Source: Pelomonas lactea (GTDB taxonomy: Bacteria > Pseudomonadota > Gammaproteobacteria > Burkholderiales > Burkholderiaceae_C). From it: a stretch of 64,000 nt of DNA. Under the pieces are notes generated by a model. That model worked only from the letters and a program-made list of their open reading frames with translations, was not told where the DNA came from and searched no databases. Both the position numbers and the translations under genes were made by a program. The DNA lies in assembly GCF_043555885.1 (NCBI RefSeq), contig NZ_JBIGHX010000002.1, positions 186,001 through 250,000 of the forward strand. The letters run 5' to 3'. Shown here one piece after another: positions 11,042 through 22,268 of this stretch (its first letter is position 1; each line of letters begins with the position of its first letter).

Positions 11042-12635
11042 GGCGCGTCCAGCTGGTACACGCGCACGGACAGAGGCGGCAGCGTTGCGCGTGGCGCAGC
11101 CGTCTTGGGGAGCAGGGGGCGGGCGCGGGCCGGCAGGTCCAGCGTGGCGGGCGTGTCGCCGTAGTTGATGGCCACGAGCACGCGCTCTTTGCCGTGCACG
11201 CGCTCGAAGCGCCACACCAGGCCGTCGACGCGGTCCGCCTCGTAGCGGCCAACCGTCAGCGCGGGCGACGCGCGGCGCAGCGCGATGAGCTCGCGGTAGA
11301 AGTTGAACAGCGAGCCGGGGTCGCGCTGCTGGCTCTCGGCGTTGTGGCGGCTGCGGTTCAGCGACAGCGGGCGGTAGGGCTGGTTGCTGGTGCTGAAGCC
11401 GCCGGCGGGTGTCCAGCTCATCGGTGCGCGCAGCGGCGCGTCGTCATCGGCGTTCTTGCCGTCGATGCCGGCCAGGCCGATCTCCTCGCCGTAGTAGACG
11501 AAGGGCGTGCCCGGCAGCAGCAGGTAGCTGGCGGCGGCCAGCCGGTAGCGGGCTTCGTCGCCGTGCAACTGCTCCCACAGCCGGCGGCCGGTGAAGATGT
11601 CGTGGTTGTGCAGGAAGGTGGCCATCGTCGGCGCCATCGTGCGGTAGTAGTCGGCCATCTTCTGCACGGCGGCCGGCTCGCCCTTGGCGGCCTTGACGAT
11701 CTCGTAGTTCTGGTTGAACGCGAACGCGCCGCCGCACAGCTCGGGCTTGCCGTAGGCGATGGGCTCGGCCGTGGCCTCGCAGACGACGTAGCGGCCGGGG
11801 TAGCTCTTGATGAGGTCCTGGAAGCGCTTGGTCAGCGCGCGGCTTTCGGGCTGGTCGTTCCAGTCCTTGGCGCTGTTCTCGATGAAGTGCGGCACGGCGT
11901 CGAGCCGGTAGCCGTCCAGCCCGCGGTTGAGCCAGAAGCGCAGCGAGTCCTCGTGGTACGCCACCACGTCGGGGTTGCGCATGTTGAAGTCCGGCATCTG
12001 CGGGCCGAAGGTGCCGAAGTAGATGTCCGGCGAGCCGGGCTTCAGCGGCGGCATGTCCTTCAGTGCGCCGGTGAAGGTCCAGGGCTGGGTGCTGGCGTCG
12101 TACCAGGGCAGCTTGCCCCAGATGTCCCAGCCGGGGCCGGGGTCGGGGTTCCAGACGAACCAGCCGCGCCACGGGCTGGCGCGGTCCTTGACGGCGGCCT
12201 GGAAGGGCGGGAACTCGTGCGAGGCATGGTTGATGACGTAGTCCATCACGATGCCGATGCCGCGCTTGTGAGCCTCGCGGATCAGCTCGTCGAAATCGGC
12301 CAGCGTGCCGTACTGCGGCTCGATGTCGCGGTAGTCGGTGGTCGCGTAGCCGTGGTCGTGGTCGGCGCTGGCGGTGATGGGCATCAGCCACAGGCCGCTG
12401 ACGCCGAGCTGCTTCAGGTAGTCCAGCCGCTTCGTGAGGCCCTTCAGGTCGCCGATGCCGTCGCCGTTGCTGTCCTGGTAGCCGCGCACGAAGATTTCCA
12501 TGAACACGCCGTGCTGCCAGTTCGCGGGCAGCGTGCTGGCGCGCGGCTGGGCGGGCACCGGGCGGGTGTCGATCTGGGCCTGCGCGGCGGCGGCGGCCAG
12601 CGCGAGGGTGAGCAGCAGGTGCTTGGGGCGGGCGT

Positions 12636-12639
<4 letters not shown>
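11038..12639 (-). CDS. Exported GH13 alpha-amylase/alpha-glucosidase
   Basis: 533 residues with a signal peptide ending near AAAAAQA. QDSNGDGIGDLKGL is the calcium-loop motif of the oligo-1,6-glucosidase/amylase part of GH13. Catalytic motifs are GYRLDAV (Asp), VVCEAT (Glu) and FLHNHD (Asp). It lacks a lipobox, so is probably periplasmic or secreted. It overlaps both neighbours by 4 nt and is a paralogue of the next gene upstream, suggesting a local duplication. Exact substrate cannot be set from sequence. Confidence 0.88.
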
Positions 12640-14306
<1,667 letters not shown>

Positions 14307-14320
14307 GTAATCAAACTACT
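14307..14320 (-). promoter_or_regulatory. Operator-like site before leftward amylase operon
   Basis: GTAATCAAACTACT resembles the reverse complement of the operator at 14382-14396 (10 of 14 positions match GAAGTAAAACTACA at 22090). It lies immediately upstream of the lipoprotein amylase ATG. Weaker than the other three sites. Confidence 0.4.
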
Positions 14321-14381
14321 CGTCTAGTTGGCGCGAAGCATAGCGGTCTTCATGAGGGAGTTCCGATTGGATTTCTGTAAA

Positions 14382-14396
14382 TGTAGTTTTGCTACC
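14382..14396 (+). promoter_or_regulatory. Palindromic operator before pullulanase gene
   Basis: TGTAGTTTTGCTACC contains the inverted repeat GTAG-N5-CTAC, 26 nt before the pullulanase ATG. Near-identical sites occur before both pullulanase lipoprotein genes (22089-22103, 22197-22211). The form resembles maltose operators of LacI-type MalR regulators in other Proteobacteria; the regulator is not in the window. Confidence 0.6.
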
Positions 14397-14421
14397 ATGC
14401 ACTTAAACAAAGGAGACTTGA

Positions 14422-17121
14422 ATGACTCGCCGCACGCTGCTCGCGCTGCTGGGCCTGATGCTGGCGGCCTCGGCCGCCCGCGCCGCGGACCTGGACGACT
14501 GCAATGCCCCGGTGCCGGCGCCATCGCCCGCCGCCCGGCCGGCGGCCCAGGCCTACTGGCTGGACGCGCGCACGCTGCAGTGGCCGGGGCTGGTGCTGCA
14601 GCCCGGCGAGCAGGTGCGGCTGCATCACGCCCGCGCGGCCGGGCTGCGGGCGCTGCCGGGCGAGGTGGTGACCGGCGGCGACGGTGCCGTCGCGCTGCGG
14701 CCGAGTGCGGCGCCGTTGCCGGCGCGCTTCCGCTTCATCGGCGACGGGCCGCGCTTCGACGCCGCCGGGGCCGACGTCGCGGCGCTGCTGCGCTCGCAGC
14801 TGCTGCTGGTGCATGAGGCGGCGGATGGCCGCGTCATCGCCGCCACCGGCGTGCAGCTGCCCGGCGCGCTGGATGACCTCTACGCCGCCGCCGAGCGCGT
14901 GACCGACCTCGGCGCGCACCCGGCAAAGGCGCGCACCACCTTCGCCGTCTGGGCGCCCACCGCGCAGCGGGTGCAGCTGTGCCGCTACGCCGGCCCGGAC
15001 GCGCCCGCGGCGGCCGTGGACGCGATGACGTTCGACGCGGCCACCGGCGTCTGGCGCGCCACACTGCCCGGGGACCTGGGCGGCCAGGCATATCGCTACC
15101 TGGTGGACGTCGTCACGCCCACGCACGGGCTGCAGCGCAACCTCGTCACCGACCCGTACTCGGTGGCGCTGACGGCAGACTCGCAGCGCACCATCGTCGC
15201 CAACCTCGCGTCGCCCGCGCTGAAGCCGCCCGGCTGGGACAAGGCCCGCGCGCCCGGCCGCGTGAAGGCCGCGACCGACCAGCTCATCTACGAGCTGCAC
15301 GTGCGCGATTTTTCGCTGACCGACGCGAGCGTGCGCCCCGCGTGGCGCGGCAAGTACCTGGCCTTCACCGAGGCGCAGTCCCAGGGCATGCGGCACCTGA
15401 AGGCGCTCGCGAAGGCCGGCCTGACGGACGTGCACCTGCTGCCGGTGTTCGACCTCGCCAGCGTGCCCGAGCGCGGCTGCAAGACACCCGTGGTGCCCGA
15501 TGCCGCGCCTGACAGCGACGCGCAGCAGGCCGCCGTGATGGCACACGCCGCCGACGACTGCTTCAACTGGGGCTATGACCCCTGGCACTTCAATGCGCCG
15601 GAGGGGAGCTACGCAACCGATCCGCTGCGGCGGGTCGTCGAGTTCCGCGCGATGGTGATGGCCCTGCACGCGGCCGGGCTGCGTGTGGGCATGGACATGG
15701 TCTACAACCACATGGCCGCGGCCGGCCAGGCGCCGAAGTCGGTGCTGGACCGCCTCGTGCCCGGCTACTACCACCGGCTCAACGCCGCCGGCGACATCGA
15801 GCGCTCGACCTGCTGCGACAACACGGCCACCGAGCACCGCATGATGGCCAAGCTGATGATCGACTCGGCGGCGCTGTGGGTGCGCGAGTACCGCATCGAC
15901 TCGATGCGCTTCGACCTCATGGGCCACCAGCCGCGTGAAGCGATGGAGCGGCTGCAGCGGCGCGTGGACGCCGAGGCCGGCCGGCCGGTGCAACTGCTGG
16001 GCGAGGGCTGGAACTTCGGCGAGGTGGCCAACGGCGCGCGCTTCGTGCAGGCCTCGCAGCTGAGCCTGAACGGCAGCGGCATCGGCGCCTTCAGCGACCG
16101 CATGCGCGACGCGGCCCGCGGCGGCGGCGCGGGCGAGGGCGGAGACGCCAGCGTGCGCAACCAGGGCTGGCTCAACGGCCTGGTCTACGCGCCCAACGCG
16201 CTGGCCGCGGCCACGCCGGCGAAGCCCGAGGCGCTGCTGGACGCGGCCGACATGATCCGCGTGGGCCTGGCCGGCTCGTTGCGCAGCGTCGAGCTGACGA
16301 CCTGGCGCGGCGCCACCAGGCGCCTGGACGCCATGCCCTACGGCGGCGACCAGCCGGCCGGTTTCGCCAGCGAGCCCGGCGAGGTCGTCAACTACGTGGA
16401 GAACCACGACAACCAGACGCTGTTCGACGTCAACACGCTGAAGCTGCCGCTGGCCACGAGCCGCGAGGACCGCGCCCGCGTGCAGATGCTGGGCGCCGCG
16501 TTGGTGGCCTTCAGCCAGGGCGTGGCCTATTTCCACGCGGGGCAGGACATCCTGCGCAGCAAGAGCCTGGACCGCAACAGCTACGACAGCGGCGACTGGT
16601 TCAACCGGCTGGACTGGAGTTACCAGGCCAACCACTTCGGCACCGGCCTGCCGCCCAAGCAGGACAACGTCGGCGCCGACGGCCGCGACTGGGCGCTGGC
16701 GCGCGAACGGCTGGCGATGCGCGACGCCATCGCGCCATCGCCGGCCGACATCGCCTGGGCGCGCGACGTGTTCCGCGATCTGCTGAAGATCCGCGCGACG
16801 ACGCCTGCGCTGCGGCTGCGCAGCGCGGCGGAGGTGGGCAAGCGCGTCAGCTTCCCCGGCAGCGGCCCGGGCCAGAACCCGGTGCTGGTGGCCACGCGCA
16901 TCGATGGCCGCGGCCTGGGCGGCCCCCAGGCCGTGATGACGCTCATCAACGTGGCGCCGACGGCGCAGGTGCTGGCGCTGCCCGAGGAGAGCGGCGCGAA
17001 GTGGGTGCTGCATCCGGTGCAGCGCGAGGGCGCAGACGACCGGGTGAAGCGCGAGGCGCGGTTTGCGGCCGGCCGTTTCGAGGTGCCGGCGCGCAGTGCG
17101 GTGGTGTTCGTGCGGCAGTGA
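14422..17121 (+). CDS. Exported pullulanase (GH13 PulA type, no CBM41)
   Basis: 899 residues with a signal peptide (MTRRTLLALLGLMLAASAARA) and a good AAGGAG ribosome site. It should cleave alpha-1,6 bonds of pullulan and limit dextrins. A pullulanase N2-like domain and a CBM48-like domain (TFAVWAPTAQRVQL) precede the barrel. Motifs are LIYELHVRDFS, DSMRFDLMGHQ (Asp), LLGEGWNFGE (Glu) and YVENHDNQTLFD (Asp). It is a shorter relative of the two lipoprotein pullulanases downstream, lacking their starch-binding N-terminal domains and lipobox. Divergent from the three-gene amylase operon with operators between. Confidence 0.9.
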   Translation: MTRRTLLALLGLMLAASAARAADLDDCNAPVPAPSPAARPAAQAYWLDARTLQWPGLVLQPGEQVRLHHARAAGLRALPGEVVTGGDGAVALRPSAAPLPARFRFIGDGPRFDAAGADVAALLRSQLLLVHEAADGRVIAATGVQLPGALDDLYAAAERVTDLGAHPAKARTTFAVWAPTAQRVQLCRYAGPDAPAAAVDAMTFDAATGVWRATLPGDLGGQAYRYLVDVVTPTHGLQRNLVTDPYSVALTADSQRTIVANLASPALKPPGWDKARAPGRVKAATDQLIYELHVRDFSLTDASVRPAWRGKYLAFTEAQSQGMRHLKALAKAGLTDVHLLPVFDLASVPERGCKTPVVPDAAPDSDAQQAAVMAHAADDCFNWGYDPWHFNAPEGSYATDPLRRVVEFRAMVMALHAAGLRVGMDMVYNHMAAAGQAPKSVLDRLVPGYYHRLNAAGDIERSTCCDNTATEHRMMAKLMIDSAALWVREYRIDSMRFDLMGHQPREAMERLQRRVDAEAGRPVQLLGEGWNFGEVANGARFVQASQLSLNGSGIGAFSDRMRDAARGGGAGEGGDASVRNQGWLNGLVYAPNALAAATPAKPEALLDAADMIRVGLAGSLRSVELTTWRGATRRLDAMPYGGDQPAGFASEPGEVVNYVENHDNQTLFDVNTLKLPLATSREDRARVQMLGAALVAFSQGVAYFHAGQDILRSKSLDRNSYDSGDWFNRLDWSYQANHFGTGLPPKQDNVGADGRDWALARERLAMRDAIAPSPADIAWARDVFRDLLKIRATTPALRLRSAAEVGKRVSFPGSGPGQNPVLVATRIDGRGLGGPQAVMTLINVAPTAQVLALPEESGAKWVLHPVQREGADDRVKREARFAAGRFEVPARSAVVFVRQ

Positions 17122-17122
17122 A

Positions 17123-17385
17123 CGCCACCCTGCGGTCGCGCCGCGCAGGCCAGCCGCCGCTGCACCCGCACGGTGTGGGCGAAGGCCTGGCGCAGCCGCG
17201 CCCGGTGATGGGCGCTGGATCAAGCCTCAAGGCCGATGACGCCCGGCGGCAGGCTGTGGGTGCAGCTCGTGCAGCGGGTCTCGCGGCGTGGCCGGCCGCA
17301 CCGACGCGATCTTGCCGGCCTCGCTGACGCCTTGCCGGGCAAACACGCTGTTGGCGAGATCCAGGTCCACGCACAAAATGGTCAT
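17123..17385 (-). pseudogene. IS110-family transposase, decayed N-terminal fragment
   Basis: An ATG at 17385 with a strong AAGGAG begins MTILCVDLDLANSVFA and VSEAGK, matching the DEDD-domain start of IS110 transposases. That frame stops at 17227-17229 after 52 codons. In another frame homology continues as LPPGVIGLEA, a TGA stop, then SSAHHRAR and FAHTVR, matching the family's LPPCLIGMEACSGAHHWAR and FGHTVR. So there is at least one frameshift and one nonsense change, and the rest is missing. Homology ends next to the pullulanase stop at 17121. The remaining gap 17386-17523 may be IS 5' non-coding DNA; nothing else is seen there. Confidence 0.8.
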
Positions 17386-17523
17386 GGCTTCTCCTTCCGA
17401 AGGCGTGGAGGAGGGGCTGCCCTTGCCGCCATGTCAGCTCCCTGTGGCTCGCTGCTGATTCGGGCGGGCAAGTCCCCTTCATTCGTCGGGCCTCGCAATC
17501 GCCCGCGTCTACGACCGTCCCCC

Positions 17524-17898
17524 ATGTTTGATCACGTGAAGTTTGGCGTCAGCAACTATGCAGCCAGCAAGGCGTTCTACCTGAAGGCGCTGGCGCCGCT
17601 TGGTGTGACCGCGGGAGGCGAGGGGGATCCCTCCTATGGCATCGAGATATGCGGCCGCAACAACGCCTCGCTATGCCTGTTCCAGGCGCGGGGCACGCCG
17701 GCTCCGATGCACATCGCCTTTGTCGCAGCCACTCGACAAGAAGTCGATGCCTTCTACAACGCAGCGCTGGCCGCAGGCGGCAAGGATCACGGCGCCCCTG
17801 GGCTTCGCCCGAAGTACCACGCTCACTACTACGCGGCATTCGTCCTCGACCCGGACGGGCACAACATCGAAGCGGTGTGTCACACACCGACACCCTGA
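17524..17898 (+). CDS. VOC (glyoxalase/dioxygenase fold) family protein
   Basis: 124 residues, one vicinal-oxygen-chelate domain. It begins MFDHVKFGVSNYAASKAFY and ends AFVLDPDGHNIEAVCH, the pattern of glyoxalase/bleomycin-resistance relatives with His and Glu metal ligands. Cytosolic. Substrate unknown. The ATG at 17524 is chosen by homology; the longer frame upstream runs through IS remnant DNA. It stands alone among starch genes and IS debris. Confidence 0.85.
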   Translation: MFDHVKFGVSNYAASKAFYLKALAPLGVTAGGEGDPSYGIEICGRNNASLCLFQARGTPAPMHIAFVAATRQEVDAFYNAALAAGGKDHGAPGLRPKYHAHYYAAFVLDPDGHNIEAVCHTPTP

Positions 17899-17922
17899 CA
17901 GGGGCGGTGGACCGGCTGATGC

Positions 17923-18471
17923 TCAGAGGGCGCGGCGCCCGCGTGCTCCCGCCAGCAGGGCCAGCCCGGCCACCGCCAGCAGCGCGCTTGCCGGCTCCGG
18001 CACCGGGCTGACGCCCAGCGTCAGCCGGCCCGACAGCCACTGGCCGTCGGCGGCGCCGACGCGGTCCTTGAAGGTCTCGCTGAACTCGATGCGCAGTTGG
18101 CCGTCTGCGCCGGCGCCCACACCCAGGCCGGTCAGGTCCAGCGTGCCGGTGTAGGCCGTGCCGGTGAAGCTGCTGAATGCCGTCAGCGGGATGTCCAACT
18201 GGCTGGCGCCGCTGCCCAGGCTGACCTGCATTTCGTCGACGCTGCTGGGCGCAAACGCCTGCAGCGTGACGTTCCAGCTCAGCCAGGTCACCAGCGCGTT
18301 GGCGCCGATGTTGACGAACAGCACCGTGTTGGCGGGATCGCCGACCTGCTCGAAGCTGTTGATGCCGGTCACGTCCACGGCGACGTCGGCCGCGTGGGCG
18401 GAGGTGCCGGCCAGCAGCCCGGCGCAGGCGAGGGCGGCCGTGGCGGCCAGGCGGTGAAGTGGCTTGTTCAT
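17923..18471 (-). CDS. PEP-CTERM sorting-domain protein
   Basis: 182 residues: signal peptide (LACAGLLAGTSAHA), a beta-rich middle, and a C-terminal VPEPASALLAVAGLALLAG with a basic tail (RGRRAL), the PEP-CTERM tripartite signal processed by exosortase. The middle (EMQVSLGSGASQLDIPL) resembles cohesin-like or other beta-sandwich folds, but this is only suggestive. The start is 11 nt after the pullulanase lipoprotein stop, so the two are almost certainly co-transcribed. Confidence 0.85.
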   Translation of the reverse strand: MNKPLHRLAATAALACAGLLAGTSAHAADVAVDVTGINSFEQVGDPANTVLFVNIGANALVTWLSWNVTLQAFAPSSVDEMQVSLGSGASQLDIPLTAFSSFTGTAYTGTLDLTGLGVGAGADGQLRIEFSETFKDRVGAADGQWLSGRLTLGVSPVPEPASALLAVAGLALLAGARGRRAL

Positions 18472-18482
18472 GGTGGGAGTTC

Positions 18483-21400
18483 TCAGTTGGCGGCGGGGCG
18501 GGCGACGAAGACGACGGCCGTGCGGGCCGGCACGTTGACGGTGCCGGTCGCGCGGTCGAAGGTGGCGGCGCGGGCGCGCTGGTCGGCCGTGTGGGCCGGG
18601 TGCAGTTCCAGCGCGTGGCCGGCCAGCGTGGGCAGCGTCAGCGTCTTGGCGGTCTTGTCGACGTTGATGAGGTAGACCAGCTCGTCGAAGTTGGCGCCGG
18701 GGTAGCCCACACCGTTCACACGGCCCACCAGCACGGTGGGCTCCTGCGCCGAGCCGGTGTTCAGGAACGTCAGCCGCGCCTTGATGTCCTCGGCGGTGCG
18801 CAGCCGCAGCAGCGTCGTGCTCTTGCGGATCTTCAGCAGGTCGCGGAAGGCGTCGCGGGTCCACGCGATGTCGTTGGCGTGCGGCTTGATGAGCGGGTTG
18901 GCCAGCAGCGGGCGGGCCAGCGCCCAGTTGTCGGCGTTGTCGCGCGACGGCGGCAGGCCGACGCCGAAGTTGTTGTCCTGGTAGCTCCAGTCCAGCCGGT
19001 TGAACCAGTCGCCGCTGTCGTAGCTGTTCTTGTCCAGGCTCTTGCTGCGCAGCGTGTCGGTGCCGGCGTGGAAATAGGCCACGCCCTGGCTGAAGGCATT
19101 GATGGCGTTGGCCAGGATCTGCACGCGGGCGCGGTCTTCCTTGCTGGTGCCGGTGGGCAGGCGGAAGGCGTTGTTGTCGAACAGCGTCAGGTTGTCGTGG
19201 TTCTCCACGTAGTTGACGACCTCGCCAGGCTCCAGCACCCAGCCGGCGGGGATGCCGCCGACGTCGATCTGGTCCAGCCGCAGCGTGGCGTCCCAGCTCG
19301 TCTGCATCTGGAAGCTGCGGATGGAGCCGGCCAGCGACGCCTTGATCCGGTCGGCCTGCCACATCAGCTCGCCGCGGGTCTGGCCGCTGGCGGCGGCGTT
19401 GGGGTCGTAGAAGAAGCCGTTGACATAGCCCTGGTTGGCGACGACGGCATTGCCGCTGTCGCAGCAGCCGCCGCCGCGCACCGCGTCGCGGATCAGCGGG
19501 TTGAAGCTGCCGATGCCCGAGCCGTTCAGGCTCAGCATCTCGGCCTGCACGAAGCGTGCGCCGTTGGCGACCTCGCCGAAGTTCCAGCCCTCGCCGACGA
19601 TCTGCACTTGGCGCCCAGCGGCGGCCTGCACGCGGGCCTTCAGCGCCTCGATGACCGAGCGCGGGTGGTGGCCCATGATGTCGAAGCGCAGCGAGCTGAT
19701 GCGGTAGTCGCGCACCCAGGTGACGGCCGAGTCGATCATCAGCTTGGCCATCATCAGGTTCTCGGCCGCGGTGTTCTCGCAGCAGGTGGAGCGCTCGATG
19801 CCGCCCGTCGCGTTGTAGCGGAAGTAGTAGCCCGGCACGACCTTGTCGAGCACCGACGTCGCGTGCTGGCCCGATGACGTGGTGTGGTTGAACACCACGT
19901 CCATGCCCACGCGCAGGCCGGCCGCGTTCAGCGCCTGCACCATGCGGCGGAACTCGACGACGCGGGCCAGCGGGTCGGCCGCGTTGCTGGCGTAGCTGCC
20001 GTCGGGCGTCGTGAAATGGTGCGGGTCGTAGCCCCAGTTGAAGCAGTCGGTGCCGGCGGTGGCGGCGACCGTGGCCTGCTGCGCGTCGCTGTCCGGCGCG
20101 CCGGCGGGCGAGGGTGTCGTGCAGCCCTTCTCGTTGACGCTGGCGATGTCGAACACCGGCAGCAGGTGCACGTCGGTCAGGCCGGCGTCGGCCAGCGCCT
20201 TCAGGTGCTTCATGCCGTTTGACTGCGGCTGCGTGAAGGCCAGGTACTTGCCGCGCTGCGCGGCCGGCACGGTCGCGTCGTTGATGGAGAAGTCGCGCAC
20301 GTGCAGTTCGTAGATGCTGAGGTCGGACGGCGCGTTGACGGTGGCGGGCGGGGCGCTCTGGTCCCAGCCTATGGGCTTGGTGGCCTGCGCCTGCAGGTCC
20401 ATGACGACGCTCTGCTGGCCGCCCAGCGTCAGGCCCAGCGAGTAGGGGTCGGTGACGAGGTTCTTCACCAGGCCCACGCCGCGCACGAACACCTGCACCT
20501 GGTAGCGGTAGGTGGCGCCCTGCAGATGGCCGGGCTTGGTGAGGCTCCACACGCCGGTGGCGGCGTCGCGGGCCATGAGCTCGGTGGTGGTGCGGGTGAG
20601 GCCGGAGCTGCCCAGCGCCTGCGTCAGCACCAGCGACACGTTCTGCGCGGTCGGCGCCCACAGCTTGAAGCGGGTGTTGCCGTTGCTGGCCACGGCGCCC
20701 AGGTCGGGCACGTTGGCAGCGGCGGCGTAGAGGTCGTCCAGCGCGCCGGCGATCTGTGCCGTCGTCGCGTTCTGCACCTTGCCGGCGGCGTCTTCCTGCA
20801 CCAGCACGAGCTGCTGCTGGTGCAGCGCGGGCAGGCGGGCCAGGTCGGCGCTGCGCACGCTGAAGACGGCGCCGCTGCCGACGTACTTGAAGCGCAGCGC
20901 ATCGGCCGCGGGCACGGTGCCGGTGAAGGCGTCCAGCGTGATGTAGCCGTCCGCGCCCTGCACGGTGGCGCCAGCGATGACGTTGATCTGGCCGGTGGCC
21001 GAGTGGTACAGGCGCACCGGCGCGCTGGTGGCCAGGCGTGGCCACTTCACGAGCGACTTGTTCAGCCACACGGCGCGGGCGTCGGTGCTGGACACCTGGC
21101 GCAGGTCGGGCGTGGCGGTGTAGACCGTGGCGTCGCGCTCCACGAGCCAGACATGGCCCACCTGGTTCTGGATGGCCAGCGCGCCGTACTCGACGCGGAT
21201 GTTGTTGTCGCGGCCGTCCTTGTCGTTCTGGTTGGGGGCCAGGCCGTGGATGATGAACTCCAGCCCCTTGCGGTTGGCGTCGCCCTGCGGGTTCAGCACC
21301 GGGATGTCGAAGACGACCTCGCCGTCGCCCGCGGCGTAGCCGGGCATGGCGCTGAGCGGCACCGGCTGGCCCCAGTTGTCGATGGCCGTGCCGGCAGGCA

Positions 21401-22055
21401 GCGCGGCGGCGTCCAGCCCGCTGCCGTTCCACAGGTGCAGGCCCCAGGCGCTGTAGCCGCCGTCGAAGCGCTTGTAGTGCACGCGCACGGTCTTGATGTC
21501 CGGCGCGGCCAGCAGCAGCGGGTTGCTGGTGTAGTTGGTGCTGTCGTTCTGCAGGCGCCAGATCTCGTTGGCGCCGGCCTGCAGCACGTAGCTCTGGTCG
21601 GTGCCGCCGTTGTCCTTGTTGTCGCCGTTGTGCAGCAGGAAGCCGACGGTGCCGCTGGTGGCGGCCAGCGGCACGTCGTACCAGACGCCGTAGTCGTCGC
21701 TGCCGGCGGCGTTCCAGCCGGCGCTCCAGTTCGGGCTCTGGGCCGCGTTCCAGGTGTGGATCTGCCAGCCGGTGTGGTTGCCATCGGCGCGGCGGTAGTG
21801 CACGCGCAGCGACGTGGCCGGCGCTTCGGGCGTGGCCACCGCGGCGATGCGGGCGCGCGGCGTCTGCGCGGCCGGCACGCCGGCCAGCAGCTCCACGCCG
21901 GTCTCGTCCGCCGCGGCGCTGACGCTGCGCGTCGGTTCGGGCGAAGGCGCGTCGGCGCCGCCTCCGCAGGCGGACAGCAGCCCCATCAAGCCCAGCGCCG
22001 CCGCGCCGACCACCCGTCGCGCACGCCGCGCGAAAGCTACCGCCCAAGTCTCCAT
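18483..22055 (-). CDS. Pullulanase lipoprotein with two CBM41 domains
   Basis: 1190 residues. A signal with lipobox LLSAC (Cys near residue 30) is followed by two pullulanase-associated CBM41/PUD domains (about residues 80-170 and 175-290; LRVHYRRADGNHTGW and VRVHYKRFDGGYSAW), an N2-like domain, CBM48 and a GH13 barrel. Motifs are SIYELHVRDFSIND, SSLRFDIMGHH (Asp), IVGEGWNFGE (Glu) and YVENHDNLTLFD (Asp). It resembles Klebsiella PulA in layout and is probably a surface or periplasmic starch debrancher. It is divergent from a close paralogue at 22269, with operators in front of each. Confidence 0.92.
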   Translation of the reverse strand: METWAVAFARRARRVVGAAALGLMGLLSACGGGADAPSPEPTRSVSAAADETGVELLAGVPAAQTPRARIAAVATPEAPATSLRVHYRRADGNHTGWQIHTWNAAQSPNWSAGWNAAGSDDYGVWYDVPLAATSGTVGFLLHNGDNKDNGGTDQSYVLQAGANEIWRLQNDSTNYTSNPLLLAAPDIKTVRVHYKRFDGGYSAWGLHLWNGSGLDAAALPAGTAIDNWGQPVPLSAMPGYAAGDGEVVFDIPVLNPQGDANRKGLEFIIHGLAPNQNDKDGRDNNIRVEYGALAIQNQVGHVWLVERDATVYTATPDLRQVSSTDARAVWLNKSLVKWPRLATSAPVRLYHSATGQINVIAGATVQGADGYITLDAFTGTVPAADALRFKYVGSGAVFSVRSADLARLPALHQQQLVLVQEDAAGKVQNATTAQIAGALDDLYAAAANVPDLGAVASNGNTRFKLWAPTAQNVSLVLTQALGSSGLTRTTTELMARDAATGVWSLTKPGHLQGATYRYQVQVFVRGVGLVKNLVTDPYSLGLTLGGQQSVVMDLQAQATKPIGWDQSAPPATVNAPSDLSIYELHVRDFSINDATVPAAQRGKYLAFTQPQSNGMKHLKALADAGLTDVHLLPVFDIASVNEKGCTTPSPAGAPDSDAQQATVAATAGTDCFNWGYDPHHFTTPDGSYASNAADPLARVVEFRRMVQALNAAGLRVGMDVVFNHTTSSGQHATSVLDKVVPGYYFRYNATGGIERSTCCENTAAENLMMAKLMIDSAVTWVRDYRISSLRFDIMGHHPRSVIEALKARVQAAAGRQVQIVGEGWNFGEVANGARFVQAEMLSLNGSGIGSFNPLIRDAVRGGGCCDSGNAVVANQGYVNGFFYDPNAAASGQTRGELMWQADRIKASLAGSIRSFQMQTSWDATLRLDQIDVGGIPAGWVLEPGEVVNYVENHDNLTLFDNNAFRLPTGTSKEDRARVQILANAINAFSQGVAYFHAGTDTLRSKSLDKNSYDSGDWFNRLDWSYQDNNFGVGLPPSRDNADNWALARPLLANPLIKPHANDIAWTRDAFRDLLKIRKSTTLLRLRTAEDIKARLTFLNTGSAQEPTVLVGRVNGVGYPGANFDELVYLINVDKTAKTLTLPTLAGHALELHPAHTADQRARAATFDRATGTVNVPARTAVVFVARPAAN

Positions 22056-22088
22056 GGCCTTGTCTCCTTCGAAGTTGGCGAATGCTAT

Positions 22089-22103
22089 TGAAGTAAAACT
22101 ACA
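22089..22103 (-). promoter_or_regulatory. Operator before leftward pullulanase lipoprotein
   Basis: TGAAGTAAAACTACA, read on the minus strand as TGTAGTTTTACTTCA, matches the operator family at 14382 and 22197 at nearly all positions. It lies 34 nt upstream of the ATG at 22055. Confidence 0.6.
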
Positions 22104-22196
22104 AACAGAAGTTGGTGGAATCCCGGTGGACTTCGGCGGTTTGCCGTGAGGGAATGCGCGGCCCTTGCGAGAATTCCCGAGAATTCAAGCGAAAAA

Positions 22197-22211
22197 TGTA
22201 GTTTTGCTTCT
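22197..22211 (+). promoter_or_regulatory. Operator before rightward pullulanase lipoprotein
   Basis: TGTAGTTTTGCTTCT shares its first 12 bases with the site at 14382. A TTTGTATAAAA run directly follows (22211-22221) and could be the -10 region of the 22269 gene, so a bound repressor would block this promoter. Confidence 0.6.
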
Positions 22212-22268
22212 TTGTATAAAAGTGATGGCGCCGCGGCACTCGCGGGCAGTGCGCCACCCGGAGACACC

